Positions 5,895 to 14,137 of a stretch of 51,594 nt of DNA are shown in pieces (positions within the stretch are counted from its first letter, which is position 1; the number at the start of each line of letters is the position of its first letter). This DNA comes from a virus. Where the stretch lies: the IMG/VR virus record IMGVR_UViG_3300035070_001383, positions 1-51,594 of that record; one strand, given 5' to 3'. The notes beneath the pieces are model-generated. The model did no database searches. It was not told the DNA's origin and saw nothing but the letters and a program-made list of their open reading frames with translations. Position numbers and translations under genes: made by a program.

Positions 5895-6209
5895 ATGACA
5901 AACAAGGAAATGTTTATGGGTATAGTAGGTCAGGGTATACCGAAGGGTGAGGTAAAGGCAGCTATGTTTGCTTTCCACAACAAGTGGTATGGTAAGAGTC
6001 CTTATATCCTGAAGACCGAAAACCCTAACACATTCTGCGGGAGCTGTATTCAGCGAGTGAAGGCCAACTGTTGGAAGGTGTATCACTCCGACCTATACCG
6101 TTGGGATTACAGTGAGCTAGAGTGGACAGGTAAGCTAGGGCTGCACAACGCACCCGTGTACAAGCTATCACAGCAAGAGATGAGTAAGAATATAATAAGA
6201 AGAAACTAA
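5895..6209 (+). CDS. Small Cys-motif protein upstream of terminase
   Basis: A 104-residue basic protein with a CGSCIQRVKANC motif (C-x2-C-x7-C around residues 48-59) that could bind zinc or form disulfides. It is the first gene of the rightward late arm, directly behind a late-type motif, and it precedes the terminase genes. Similar small proteins with an FCG.C..RV signature occur beside terminases of other phages as far as I recall; their role is not known. Start chosen at the ATG eight bases after the motif. Confidence 0.7.
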   Translation: MTNKEMFMGIVGQGIPKGEVKAAMFAFHNKWYGKSPYILKTENPNTFCGSCIQRVKANCWKVYHSDLYRWDYSELEWTGKLGLHNAPVYKLSQQEMSKNIIRRN

Positions 6210-6210
6210 T

Positions 6211-6519
6211 ATGACAAGTTTATTACTAGCAGCCGCGATTAGCCTATCACAACCTACAGACACCTTAGGGTTTGGTAGTTTAGGTCAAGAGATTAGAAAC
6301 ACAACAGTGATGACCTCTAGCTTCGATGAGTTCGAGTTGATTAGTTACTTTATCACTAGAGCAAGGTTCACTGAGACGCACATACTACAAGACGGTCAGG
6401 AGATAGTTATATTCTTTAACAACCTAGACCACACACTAAGAGACACAGTTCTTATACGCGAGGTTAACTTCGGTGCAGACGAGCGTTACAAGATGTATTA
6501 CAAACCACAACAGAATTAA
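6211..6519 (+). CDS. Hypothetical protein with possible signal peptide, 102 aa
   Basis: A 102-residue protein beginning MTSLLLAAAISLSQPTD, which could be a short signal peptide, followed by a soluble part rich in Thr, Phe and Glu. It starts one base after the previous stop and ends one base before the terminase small subunit ATG. Function unknown; being placed in the packaging operon does not by itself argue for a packaging role. Confidence 0.65.
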   Translation: MTSLLLAAAISLSQPTDTLGFGSLGQEIRNTTVMTSSFDEFELISYFITRARFTETHILQDGQEIVIFFNNLDHTLRDTVLIREVNFGADERYKMYYKPQQN

Positions 6520-6520
6520 A

Positions 6521-6970
6521 ATGAACAGTAACAGAGACAAGAAAGGCAAGGTAGTAGTAGGGCGTGGCTCTGAGCTATCAGGGAAGCAACAGGATTTTAT
6601 AACCCGTGTTGCAGAAGAAGGCTTAGACAACGCAGCGGCTATAAGCCGTGAGATGAACTACACATCTTACTACCGTGACCGCCGTAACGTGGGCACAGCA
6701 TTCCACACTGAGCTTATGAAGCTAGTGGACTCAGAGCAGAAGTCTATCGAGGCAGCGAAGGGTATGAACCTCAACAAGCTAATCTCTATACGAGACACGG
6801 CTATCTCAGCGGGTGACCTGAAGGTTGCTATGGAAGCTATTAAGATAATGAACGCTATGCAGGGACACAACGCGCCGAAGGAAGTTAAGCAGACCAAACT
6901 AGACATTACTGCTACTATCGACCTAACAGCTCCCGAAGAAGAGGACGAGGGTTATATTGACATAGAGTAA
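6521..6970 (+). CDS. terS: Terminase small subunit (candidate)
   Basis: A 149-residue protein with a basic start (MNSNRDKKGKVVVGRGSELS) and a helix-turn-helix-like segment around residues 20-55 (QQDFITRVAEEG then NAAAISREMNYTSYYRDR). A helical middle for oligomer formation and an acidic tail (APEEEDEGYIDIE) follow. Size, domain order and position in front of the large subunit match small terminases, which bind the packaging site and feed DNA to the motor. I start it at 6521 because the longer frame from 6473 runs into the previous gene. Confidence 0.75.
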   Translation: MNSNRDKKGKVVVGRGSELSGKQQDFITRVAEEGLDNAAAISREMNYTSYYRDRRNVGTAFHTELMKLVDSEQKSIEAAKGMNLNKLISIRDTAISAGDLKVAMEAIKIMNAMQGHNAPKEVKQTKLDITATIDLTAPEEEDEGYIDIE

Positions 6971-7023
6971 ACAGGCCCTCTACGGGCTTATCTCTACTAA
7001 ATCAATACACTGATACCACAAAT

Positions 7024-7057
7024 ACCCCGTTAGGCTCTTAAAACGCCTCTAAGGGGT
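7024..7057 (+). promoter_or_regulatory. Hairpin upstream of terminase large subunit
   Basis: The 100-base gap before the large terminase gene can fold as ACCCC...GGGGT plus AGGC...GCCT around a loop of about nine bases (CTCTTAAAA region). It ends some 14 bases before the ATG, so it may limit translation or end part of the upstream transcripts. There is no real T-run, which argues against a simple terminator. Confidence 0.4.
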
Positions 7058-7070
7058 CTTAAACAAGACT

Positions 7071-8321
7071 ATGAAGTTAAAGTTATATAACCCAACACAA
7101 CCACAGAAGGATTTTCACCAACTAGTCAACGTTGACAAGCCACTTATCTCTGTACTTGTAGCGGGAAGACAGACGGGTAAGACCTTCTTTATGCAGAACG
7201 ACGCAGTAATGCGTTGCCTAAACACCCCAAAACAGCGTGTATGGTTCGTTTCACCTATTCAGGCGCAGTCTAACAAGGTAATGAAGGACATTGAGGCTAT
7301 GTTTTCTGCACATCAGGAGCTTTTTAACCAAATTATCGTAAGATTCGACAGAAAAAACAACGAAATATACTTCCATAACGGGAGCTTTCTGAAGTTCAAA
7401 TCGGCTGATTCAGGCGACAACCTGCGTGGTGCGACCCTAGATATGATATATTTGGACGAGGCAGCATATATGAAGCTAGACCTAATAAACGCTGTATTAC
7501 TCCCAATGATTACCCGTACCAACGGTAGAGTCATAGCGGCTAGTACATTTAACGGCCCTAATTGGTTTTACGATTGGTTTACGCAGGGTCAGGACTCTGA
7601 TAATTGGGAAGATATGAAGTCTATTAAAAAGACCTACCTAGACCTCAACGACCCTGAAGTGACTAAGGTTGTTATGGGTGTTAAGAAATCTATGACCAAA
7701 TCGCAGTTTGACCAAGAGTATATGTGTCTACCTGTGAGTGCAGGGGTGTTATTTAGCAATATGGAGAGTTCAATGAGCGACGAAGTGGTCACTGACTACG
7801 AGCGAGTGTACATCGGAATGGATATCGGGGTGGCTCAGGATTACACTGTGATGACAGCGATGACTGAGGACTTCAAGGTGATTGACATACACAGGTTTAA
7901 CTACAAAGAAGAAGACCTTGACTATCAGGAGTTTAAGCAGCGCATCCGAGACTTTTACTTTAAGCACGACGACAAGTTAGCGGCCTGTTACTTCGAGGTG
8001 AACAACAACGACCTACTGTTTGATGACCTTACAGAGAAAGAGGATATGTACAAGATGATACCTTTCCTTACAACTGCAAAGAGCAAGCCCGATATGATAC
8101 GCAACCTAGTGAAGCTATTCGAGGATAAGAAGATAATGATACCTAGAAACAATGAGCTACTCAAAGAACTTTACGACTTTAAGTCTAAGCGTAACGCTAT
8201 CACAGGCAATCTACAATTCCAAAACACAGAGGGTAAGCACGATGATATGGTTATGTCCCTCGCAATCGCAGCCTACTGTGCATTTGAAGAGCAAGACGGG
8301 GGTGTAACAATGTTCTTATGA
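7071..8321 (+). CDS. terL: Terminase large subunit, ATPase and nuclease
   Basis: A 416-residue DNA packaging motor. The N-terminal ATPase has Walker A GRQTGKT (32-38) and Walker B MIYLDE (125-130, with catalytic Glu130). The C-terminal RNase H-like nuclease has GMDIG near residue 250 and a late KHDDMVMSLAIA near 389 supplying the acidic metal ligands. Length and motif order are those of a complete TerL. It is followed with an ATGA overlap by the 231-aa gene. It acts at the portal vertex to cut and pump concatemeric DNA. Confidence 0.95.
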   Translation: MKLKLYNPTQPQKDFHQLVNVDKPLISVLVAGRQTGKTFFMQNDAVMRCLNTPKQRVWFVSPIQAQSNKVMKDIEAMFSAHQELFNQIIVRFDRKNNEIYFHNGSFLKFKSADSGDNLRGATLDMIYLDEAAYMKLDLINAVLLPMITRTNGRVIAASTFNGPNWFYDWFTQGQDSDNWEDMKSIKKTYLDLNDPEVTKVVMGVKKSMTKSQFDQEYMCLPVSAGVLFSNMESSMSDEVVTDYERVYIGMDIGVAQDYTVMTAMTEDFKVIDIHRFNYKEEDLDYQEFKQRIRDFYFKHDDKLAACYFEVNNNDLLFDDLTEKEDMYKMIPFLTTAKSKPDMIRNLVKLFEDKKIMIPRNNELLKELYDFKSKRNAITGNLQFQNTEGKHDDMVMSLAIAAYCAFEEQDGGVTMFL

Positions 8322-9013
8322 TAACGCTATCACAACATATAAACATACAGAGAATAGTAGAGTCGGGCGGTAGCCTAGAGTCTATGTTTAGTCCTTTAAA
8401 CGAGTTCGAGTCCGTACTTTTAGCCGAGGATATAGAAGAGACGTACCCACTAGATAAGAACCTGCTTAAGCCGACTTTTGATAAGAGGGTATACTACAGT
8501 GTCGAAGAAATGGTGTTCGGTCAGTTTATTATGGTTGAGCAAATACTAACAGGCAAGGCGGGGCTAAACAACTTCACTTCAGACCTAGAGCTAGCGAAGC
8601 TAATTATAAGACCTCAGAGCGACGGCGTGTTTGACAACGAGGACGGGCACAAAGAGATAGCTAACGAAGAAGATATACTATCTTACGATGTCCGTGAGAT
8701 TTACTATGTGCTAGAGAGATTCACTAAGCGCAGGAACAAGACTATGTTTCAGGATTACTCAGGAGTATTTTACGACCCTAAGGAAGAGACTGAGGACGAG
8801 GCATCTATACCTGATGACGCTCCTAACTTTCACCAACAGTGGTATTACTATTCGCTAGTGCGTATGTTAGCAAACGAGGACATAACTAAGTACAACGAGA
8901 TATATATGCTACCTATGAAAGAGGTGCTGCCTGAAATGAGCTACTTGTCTCAGAAGAGAAAGATTGAAGCCGCTGAACAGCGTAAGCAAGAAGCACTATC
9001 CAAGATAAAATAA
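8318..9013 (+). CDS. Acidic structural-module protein, possible tail assembly chaperone
   Basis: A 231-residue acidic protein whose start overlaps the terL stop (ATGA). The C-terminal part (WYYYSLVRMLANEDITKYNE, then MPMKEVLPEMSYL-like sequence and a charged helix) resembles proteins found near tape-measure genes in other phages, where they act as tail assembly chaperones. The tape-measure gene starts 1.1 kb downstream. I see no programmed frameshift site. Assignment is inference; an uncharacterised virion protein is the alternative. Confidence 0.5.
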   Translation: MITLSQHINIQRIVESGGSLESMFSPLNEFESVLLAEDIEETYPLDKNLLKPTFDKRVYYSVEEMVFGQFIMVEQILTGKAGLNNFTSDLELAKLIIRPQSDGVFDNEDGHKEIANEEDILSYDVREIYYVLERFTKRRNKTMFQDYSGVFYDPKEETEDEASIPDDAPNFHQQWYYYSLVRMLANEDITKYNEIYMLPMKEVLPEMSYLSQKRKIEAAEQRKQEALSKIK

Positions 9014-9014
9014 T

Positions 9015-9031
9015 TCGTAAATTATAAAAAG
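9015..9031 (+). promoter_or_regulatory. Late promoter-like motif, copy 2
   Basis: Exact TCGTAAATTATAAAAAG starting two bases after the stop of the 231-aa gene and ending 12 bases before the next ATG. It would start transcription of the tail module. Confidence 0.6.
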
Positions 9032-9043
9032 ACTAATACTTCT

Positions 9044-9478
9044 ATGAAGAACTATATATCCACATTTTCTAAAGACCTTAAGAACTTTGCGGACAGCCAT
9101 ACTATGGTTGACGATATCAAGTTCATAAGAAGCGAGAAGGAGTTGAATAATATGGTATTCGATAGAAAGACTATGTTAGTTTCTATGCTGTCTGCTAATC
9201 TAGACAATGAGGACAGTCGTCCCGTCTATGACGTTGAGTACGTTATCGCTATTATAGACAAATCTCCTAACGGCCTTTACGGTAGCAGCGCTACTGTAGA
9301 GGAGAACCTTTTTGTTGTAAGTCAGTTGCAAGACTACTTGCAGCAAGAGGGTTGGAGTGTTGTGTTCGGCGATGTGGACATACAGGCTGATTGGGATGAG
9401 TCAGGCGATTTAGTCGCTATATTGTCCTCAGCAACAGCTCAGTTCGGCAGGGGCTTAAGTAGTGAGATAGCGTTTTAA
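9044..9478 (+). CDS. Tail or head-tail joining protein candidate, 144 aa
   Basis: A 144-residue acidic protein with no membrane span and a mixed fold. It lies directly before an HK97-gp10-like gene and the tape measure, the usual place for tail terminator or tail completion proteins, and its size fits. There is no diagnostic motif I can name. The stop overlaps the next ATG (TAATG), which argues for coupled synthesis. Confidence 0.5.
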   Translation: MKNYISTFSKDLKNFADSHTMVDDIKFIRSEKELNNMVFDRKTMLVSMLSANLDNEDSRPVYDVEYVIAIIDKSPNGLYGSSATVEENLFVVSQLQDYLQQEGWSVVFGDVDIQADWDESGDLVAILSSATAQFGRGLSSEIAF

Positions 9479-10098
9479 TGGCTACCGCTGCACAGTTCAA
9501 GTCTCGCGTTAAAGTAATAGCCGTAGCTAATATAGGCGCTGAGTTCAAGAAAGCTAAGATAATAGGTAGAATAATAAGTTCAGCTAAGTCTAAGAAACAC
9601 GTAGCTACAGGTAGATTAGTTAACCCTACCACTAGCAGGAGTATAACTCCGTTTTCAGACGACAGGTGGCTTATAAGAAAGGACGCCGTAAAGGTAAGTG
9701 TAGTAACTCTTCCTAGTAATGAGTTCGCGGTGAGTAACTTGACGGTTAGGGTTAGATACGGTCTTAACGGCAAATATCAAAATCTATCGCAAGCATTTAG
9801 CAAAAATAAAAAATGGTTCCCGCCTGTTAACGCTATAGCTAAGTGGATTAGAGCCAAGCAGGGGAAAGGAGAGTTTACTGACGTAGCTCCTGAGAACGTA
9901 AAAAGGGTAGCTTTCGCTATAGCTAGGAGACAGCGCAAGAGTGGAATAAAGAAGACTAGCTTCGCTAACCACTTCTTCAACAAGAGAAACGGAGTCGAGG
10001 CAACGCTCGCGAAGGGGCTTAATCGAACAACGATACGACTAAACGAATTATACGCTACTTCTATAGGTAGGTCAATTACTAAAATGATACAACTATAA
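9478..10098 (+). CDS. HK97 gp10-like minor structural protein (candidate)
   Basis: A 206-residue, very basic protein with ATGRLVNPTTSRSI near residue 42. A segment WFPPVNAIAKWIRAK (about 115-130) is followed by VKRVAFAIARRQRKSGIK, a pattern typical of small phage head-tail proteins of the gp10 or virion-morphogenesis type. Starts and ends with TAATG overlaps, between the 144-aa gene and the tape measure. Confidence 0.6.
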   Translation: MATAAQFKSRVKVIAVANIGAEFKKAKIIGRIISSAKSKKHVATGRLVNPTTSRSITPFSDDRWLIRKDAVKVSVVTLPSNEFAVSNLTVRVRYGLNGKYQNLSQAFSKNKKWFPPVNAIAKWIRAKQGKGEFTDVAPENVKRVAFAIARRQRKSGIKKTSFANHFFNKRNGVEATLAKGLNRTTIRLNELYATSIGRSITKMIQL

Positions 10099-13000
10099 TG
10101 GCTAACGACATTAAAAAACTATCGGCTAATCTAGACGGACTGTCAGCTAAGGTTACTAAGTTAAAGGAGAAGATGAAGGGCCTCAAGGAAGGCTCCGACA
10201 AGCACCTACAGGCTACCAAGAAACTTAACACCGCAATGAAGGCGCAGGCCACTGCTCAGGACAAGTTGCAGAAGAGCGGTAAGACCTTAACTAAGAACAA
10301 TAAGAATCACACAAACGCAATAAAGAGTAAGACAGCGGCTCTTAAGAGAGCTGAGGCTGCTACTAAATCTAACTCAAAAGCGGACAGTAAGTCTGCGGGC
10401 TTATTTGGTAGAATGACGGGTGCGTTAGGTAAGCGTATATCTACATTAGGTAAATACCTTATTGCTACAAAACTTATACAATTAGGTGTTCAGGCTCTTA
10501 GCGCTTTATTCGTAGGCACTACTAAGGCATCGTTGGAATTTGCTAACGCTATGGGTAACCTAGCTGCTGTTACAGAGGCTAGTCAAGAACAGATGGGACG
10601 ACTAAGAGAGGTCGCTCTAGATACTGCGGGTGTTACAAAGCTAACAGCAACTGAGGTGGTAAATCTTCAGAAAGAGTTAGCGAAGCTAGGAACCTCAGCG
10701 GAAGACATCGAAAGACTAACTAAGCCTATTGCCCAACTATCCCAAGCATTAGGTGAGACGGGTTCAGAGGTCGCTTTAGTTTTCAAAAATATACTCAATC
10801 AATTTAACCTTAGTACTATGGCGTCAGTAGATGTCGCCAACAGTATACAGAAGACAATAGCAAGTTCTGCGCTTACGCTACAGGGTCTAGGTGTTGGTTT
10901 CGGGTACGTGGGTACACAGGCTGCTATTAGCGGCCTTAACGTTCAGGAGACTGCTGCTAACCTTGCTATACTTGCGGACAACGGGCTAAAGGCCTCTAAA
11001 GCGGGTACAGGGTTTCGTAACGTATTAGTAGCCGCTACAAAGGCGGGTAAGACTTATAACGACTTCCTAGACGAACTAGCCGAAAAGGGGTTGAGTTCCT
11101 CAGAGGCATTAGAGTTGTTCGGAAAGAGAGCTGCTACAGCAGGTTTACTGTTGGTCAGAAACAGAGAGGAAGTTCTAGCGTTATCTGAAGCACTTAACGA
11201 TAACAAAGCTGTACTAGAGGCTCAGATTGACCAAATGGGTAACGCTGCGGGTACTGTTGAGCAGTTGAAGTCTGCTTACAATGCTTTACAGATTTCTATA
11301 GGTGATAACATAACAAATAGTAACTTCTTTATAGGTGTACTTAAGATAATAAACGCAGAAGCGGGTAGAACAGCACAGTTGTTCAAGGCTTTAGCTAGCG
11401 GGACTCAGGATACTAGAGATGGCTTTAATGACTTGGTTGACGCTTTTGCTAGACTAAACGAAGAAGGGGAAATAGATATTTTCGCGACACCTGTAGACGA
11501 GATAAACAAAACGCTAGCCGATGTTCTTCCTGCGGGTGTGCTACTAGACAAAGCTACCAAAGCGTATAGAGAAGAGATTGCTAGTGGTCAGAGAGACGCT
11601 AACGATAGCCTTTTCGAATACCTACAAGACCACAGCGTAAGATACGCGGGTCTACTCAAAATGGCCACAACTGTTACAAACGAGGCTATTGCTGAAGGTA
11701 GATTAAGGCTTCAGGGTCAGTTTGACGACATAGCTAGAGCAGAGCCATTCATAGACCGTGTAATTAAGAAGACTCAGGAGTTTGAGTCTCAGGCATTAGG
11801 CGGTACTTACGACGAAGGTGAGGGTAGAGCTTTTGAAGAGCGTATCAATCTTGAGATAGATAAGAGAGAAAAAAGTGTGGAGATTCTGAGCGGTATGGTT
11901 CAGAGAGAAATCGACCTTTGGAATGCGGACTCTAGAAACGAAGGTATAGAACGTCAAATATCAAACACTGATATATCTCTAGGTCAGGAGCAGGCAGCAC
12001 TAGACATACTAAAGAACAGGCAAAAGGCTATATTGGTTCTTCAGAACAGCGAGTCTGCATTAGACGGTAATAGAAGAGCTGCTATATCTAAGGAAGCGGA
12101 AACCATTCGCGAGCGCATAAGAGTTCGTAAGGAAGCATTAAAAGACGAACTTCAGCAGGCTAAGGACGGTCTAGATGCTGAGATTCTAAGAACGGAAACA
12201 ATAGAAGATTTATCCGAAAGAGAGGCTGCGGTAGCAGCCGCTAGAGTAGGGTATGCGGAAACTGTGTCTGCGGCAAACAACAACGCTGCTGCTGACATAG
12301 AAGGATTCATACCTATTTACGAGGAGAACCTAAAGATTGTAACTAAGGCGGTTGACGAACTACAGAGAAAAGGTCAGCTAACTCAGGAGTCGGGTATAGG
12401 TATATTTAGAAAGGTAATAAACGATTTCGGTAAGTCACAGAAGGAACTTAACGACCTAGTTAACAAGAGCTTTTCGGAAGGCGGTATAAGTCAAGCACAA
12501 TATGAGGATAGAACAGAGGCCCTAAGAGATGCTTTTGAGACTCAGGTAAATGCTCTTCTAGATACGTTTGGTATAGAGGGTGAGGCTGCTGATGCTGTTA
12601 GAGCTAAGGTGGCTGAGTTTCTTGAAACTCCCTACGAGCTTAAGGGTATCGGTGAGGGCACTCAAAACCCACTAGAGCAGATATTAGGTGTAGAGCCTGA
12701 TTCTATAGACTTCTATGTAGAGCAACTAAAGTCGTTAGTAGGAGACGCGCTAGACGTGTATAAGGACTTCGGTAAGGAGAAGATAGACAACCTCAAGAAC
12801 GAGGCTTCAGCCGAGCTAGACGTTATAAAGGAACGTTACTCTATAGAGCAAGACATACTTAAATCAAACCTAGACAACCAACTTATAACAGAGGGTCAGT
12901 TTAGGGTTAAGAGTGCCGAGCTTAAGAGAGCGCAGTTGGCTGAAGAGAACTCGGTAAACAAGAAGTTGTTTGAAGAGCAAAAGAAACAGGATAAAGCTAA

Positions 13001-13559
13001 CGCTGTAGCAGCAGGACTAGAGTCTATAGCTCAGGCTACAATACTAGCTTACACTACTAGTGACCCGTTTATAAAAGCTCCTATTCAGGCGGCTATATCT
13101 AGCGGTGTTATCGCTGCTACCACAGCAGCTAAGTTGGGTGCTATAGGAACTCGTAAGTTCTTCCCTAAGAAGTTTGAGGATGGTGGTATGGTATCAGGCC
13201 CTAGCCACTCTGAAGGCGGTGTTCCGTTTACAGTTCAAGGTAGAGGCGGTTACGAAATGGAAGGTGGTGAGTATATCATTAACAAGCGTAGCGCTTCTAT
13301 GCACAAAGAACTGCTAGACCGAATCAACAGCTCAGGCAGAACAGCCGCTGTCGTGGGTACTCAGAAGTTCGCACAGGGCGGTGAGGTTATAGGACAGCAG
13401 TCTCAAGGCAACACGGAAGAGTACCTCAGGGTGATAGCTCAAAGCAACGCGGACATAGCGGCAGAGAGCAAGAAGCCTACTAGAGCATTTGTATCTAGCG
13501 CAGACTTACGCACGGATAGCAGAGAAAGAAGTATACGTAACAATAACGATAGAGTATAA
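10098..13559 (+). CDS. Tail tape measure protein
   Basis: At 1153 residues this is the longest protein encoded here. The N-terminus is a lysine-rich coiled coil. Around residues 150-360 lies a TP901-type tape-measure core (FANAMGNLAAVTEASQEQ, then TATEVVNLQKELAKLG, VFKNILNQF and ANLAILADNG...GFRNVL). Long helical charged segments follow at about 580-850. A hydrophobic alanine-rich patch at about 970-1020 is followed by glycine-rich FEDGGMVSGPSHSEGGVPF, a usual motif near tape-measure C-termini. It sets tail length, so a long non-contractile tail is expected. No lytic transglycosylase or peptidase domain is visible. Confidence 0.93.
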   Translation: MANDIKKLSANLDGLSAKVTKLKEKMKGLKEGSDKHLQATKKLNTAMKAQATAQDKLQKSGKTLTKNNKNHTNAIKSKTAALKRAEAATKSNSKADSKSAGLFGRMTGALGKRISTLGKYLIATKLIQLGVQALSALFVGTTKASLEFANAMGNLAAVTEASQEQMGRLREVALDTAGVTKLTATEVVNLQKELAKLGTSAEDIERLTKPIAQLSQALGETGSEVALVFKNILNQFNLSTMASVDVANSIQKTIASSALTLQGLGVGFGYVGTQAAISGLNVQETAANLAILADNGLKASKAGTGFRNVLVAATKAGKTYNDFLDELAEKGLSSSEALELFGKRAATAGLLLVRNREEVLALSEALNDNKAVLEAQIDQMGNAAGTVEQLKSAYNALQISIGDNITNSNFFIGVLKIINAEAGRTAQLFKALASGTQDTRDGFNDLVDAFARLNEEGEIDIFATPVDEINKTLADVLPAGVLLDKATKAYREEIASGQRDANDSLFEYLQDHSVRYAGLLKMATTVTNEAIAEGRLRLQGQFDDIARAEPFIDRVIKKTQEFESQALGGTYDEGEGRAFEERINLEIDKREKSVEILSGMVQREIDLWNADSRNEGIERQISNTDISLGQEQAALDILKNRQKAILVLQNSESALDGNRRAAISKEAETIRERIRVRKEALKDELQQAKDGLDAEILRTETIEDLSEREAAVAAARVGYAETVSAANNNAAADIEGFIPIYEENLKIVTKAVDELQRKGQLTQESGIGIFRKVINDFGKSQKELNDLVNKSFSEGGISQAQYEDRTEALRDAFETQVNALLDTFGIEGEAADAVRAKVAEFLETPYELKGIGEGTQNPLEQILGVEPDSIDFYVEQLKSLVGDALDVYKDFGKEKIDNLKNEASAELDVIKERYSIEQDILKSNLDNQLITEGQFRVKSAELKRAQLAEENSVNKKLFEEQKKQDKANAVAAGLESIAQATILAYTTSDPFIKAPIQAAISSGVIAATTAAKLGAIGTRKFFPKKFEDGGMVSGPSHSEGGVPFTVQGRGGYEMEGGEYIINKRSASMHKELLDRINSSGRTAAVVGTQKFAQGGEVIGQQSQGNTEEYLRVIAQSNADIAAESKKPTRAFVSSADLRTDSRERSIRNNNDRV

Positions 13560-13560
13560 T

Positions 13561-14136
13561 ATGGACTACAAGTTTAGAAAAGGCTACGGCAACAGCGTTA
13601 ATTTTGGCTGTCAGTTCACCACAGAAGGTGAGCTAGACGTCGATAGCTCAGTCACAGGCATAGGTGTATATACAAACGGGACACCTGTACGTATAGAGTG
13701 GAACGTTGGCGGGCAAATTAAAGGCCTCTACGGGACTTACAATGGTGATGTGGACAAAGTATACTACGACGCACGAGTTTATACAGGAGAAGTCATCTCA
13801 GGTGGTACTATGTACTCCTACGAGGGCAGTGACCTTATGGAGTGTGCTACATTCACTTTGCAGTCTGAGATTAGCAACGCTACTTACAGCAATGCTCACA
13901 TACCCTACTACTCAAATGTAGACTACACGATAAAGACGCCTACACGCAAAGGAAGGATGGCTGACATTAACGACTTGCTATCTCACGGCAGCTTATCTTC
14001 CGTGTCAGGAAACTCTATAGTGTTTTTAGACAATTGCAAGGGATACGCTTACTCAGTGTACCCAACAACAGAGTCATTGAATACTATTAACGACAAGTAC
14101 AGAAGGTCTTTTGAATTTAAAGTAGCTAGAAAATAA
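13561..14136 (+). CDS. Tail protein downstream of tape measure, 191 aa
   Basis: A 191-residue beta-rich protein starting at the ATG one base after the tape-measure stop; the longer frame from 13489 only reads into the tape-measure gene. It is rich in Gly, Ser, Tyr and Thr. The position between the tape measure and a 906-residue protein is that of a distal tail protein, but no family motif is recognised. Confidence 0.6.
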   Translation: MDYKFRKGYGNSVNFGCQFTTEGELDVDSSVTGIGVYTNGTPVRIEWNVGGQIKGLYGTYNGDVDKVYYDARVYTGEVISGGTMYSYEGSDLMECATFTLQSEISNATYSNAHIPYYSNVDYTIKTPTRKGRMADINDLLSHGSLSSVSGNSIVFLDNCKGYAYSVYPTTESLNTINDKYRRSFEFKVARK

Positions 14137-14137
14137 T

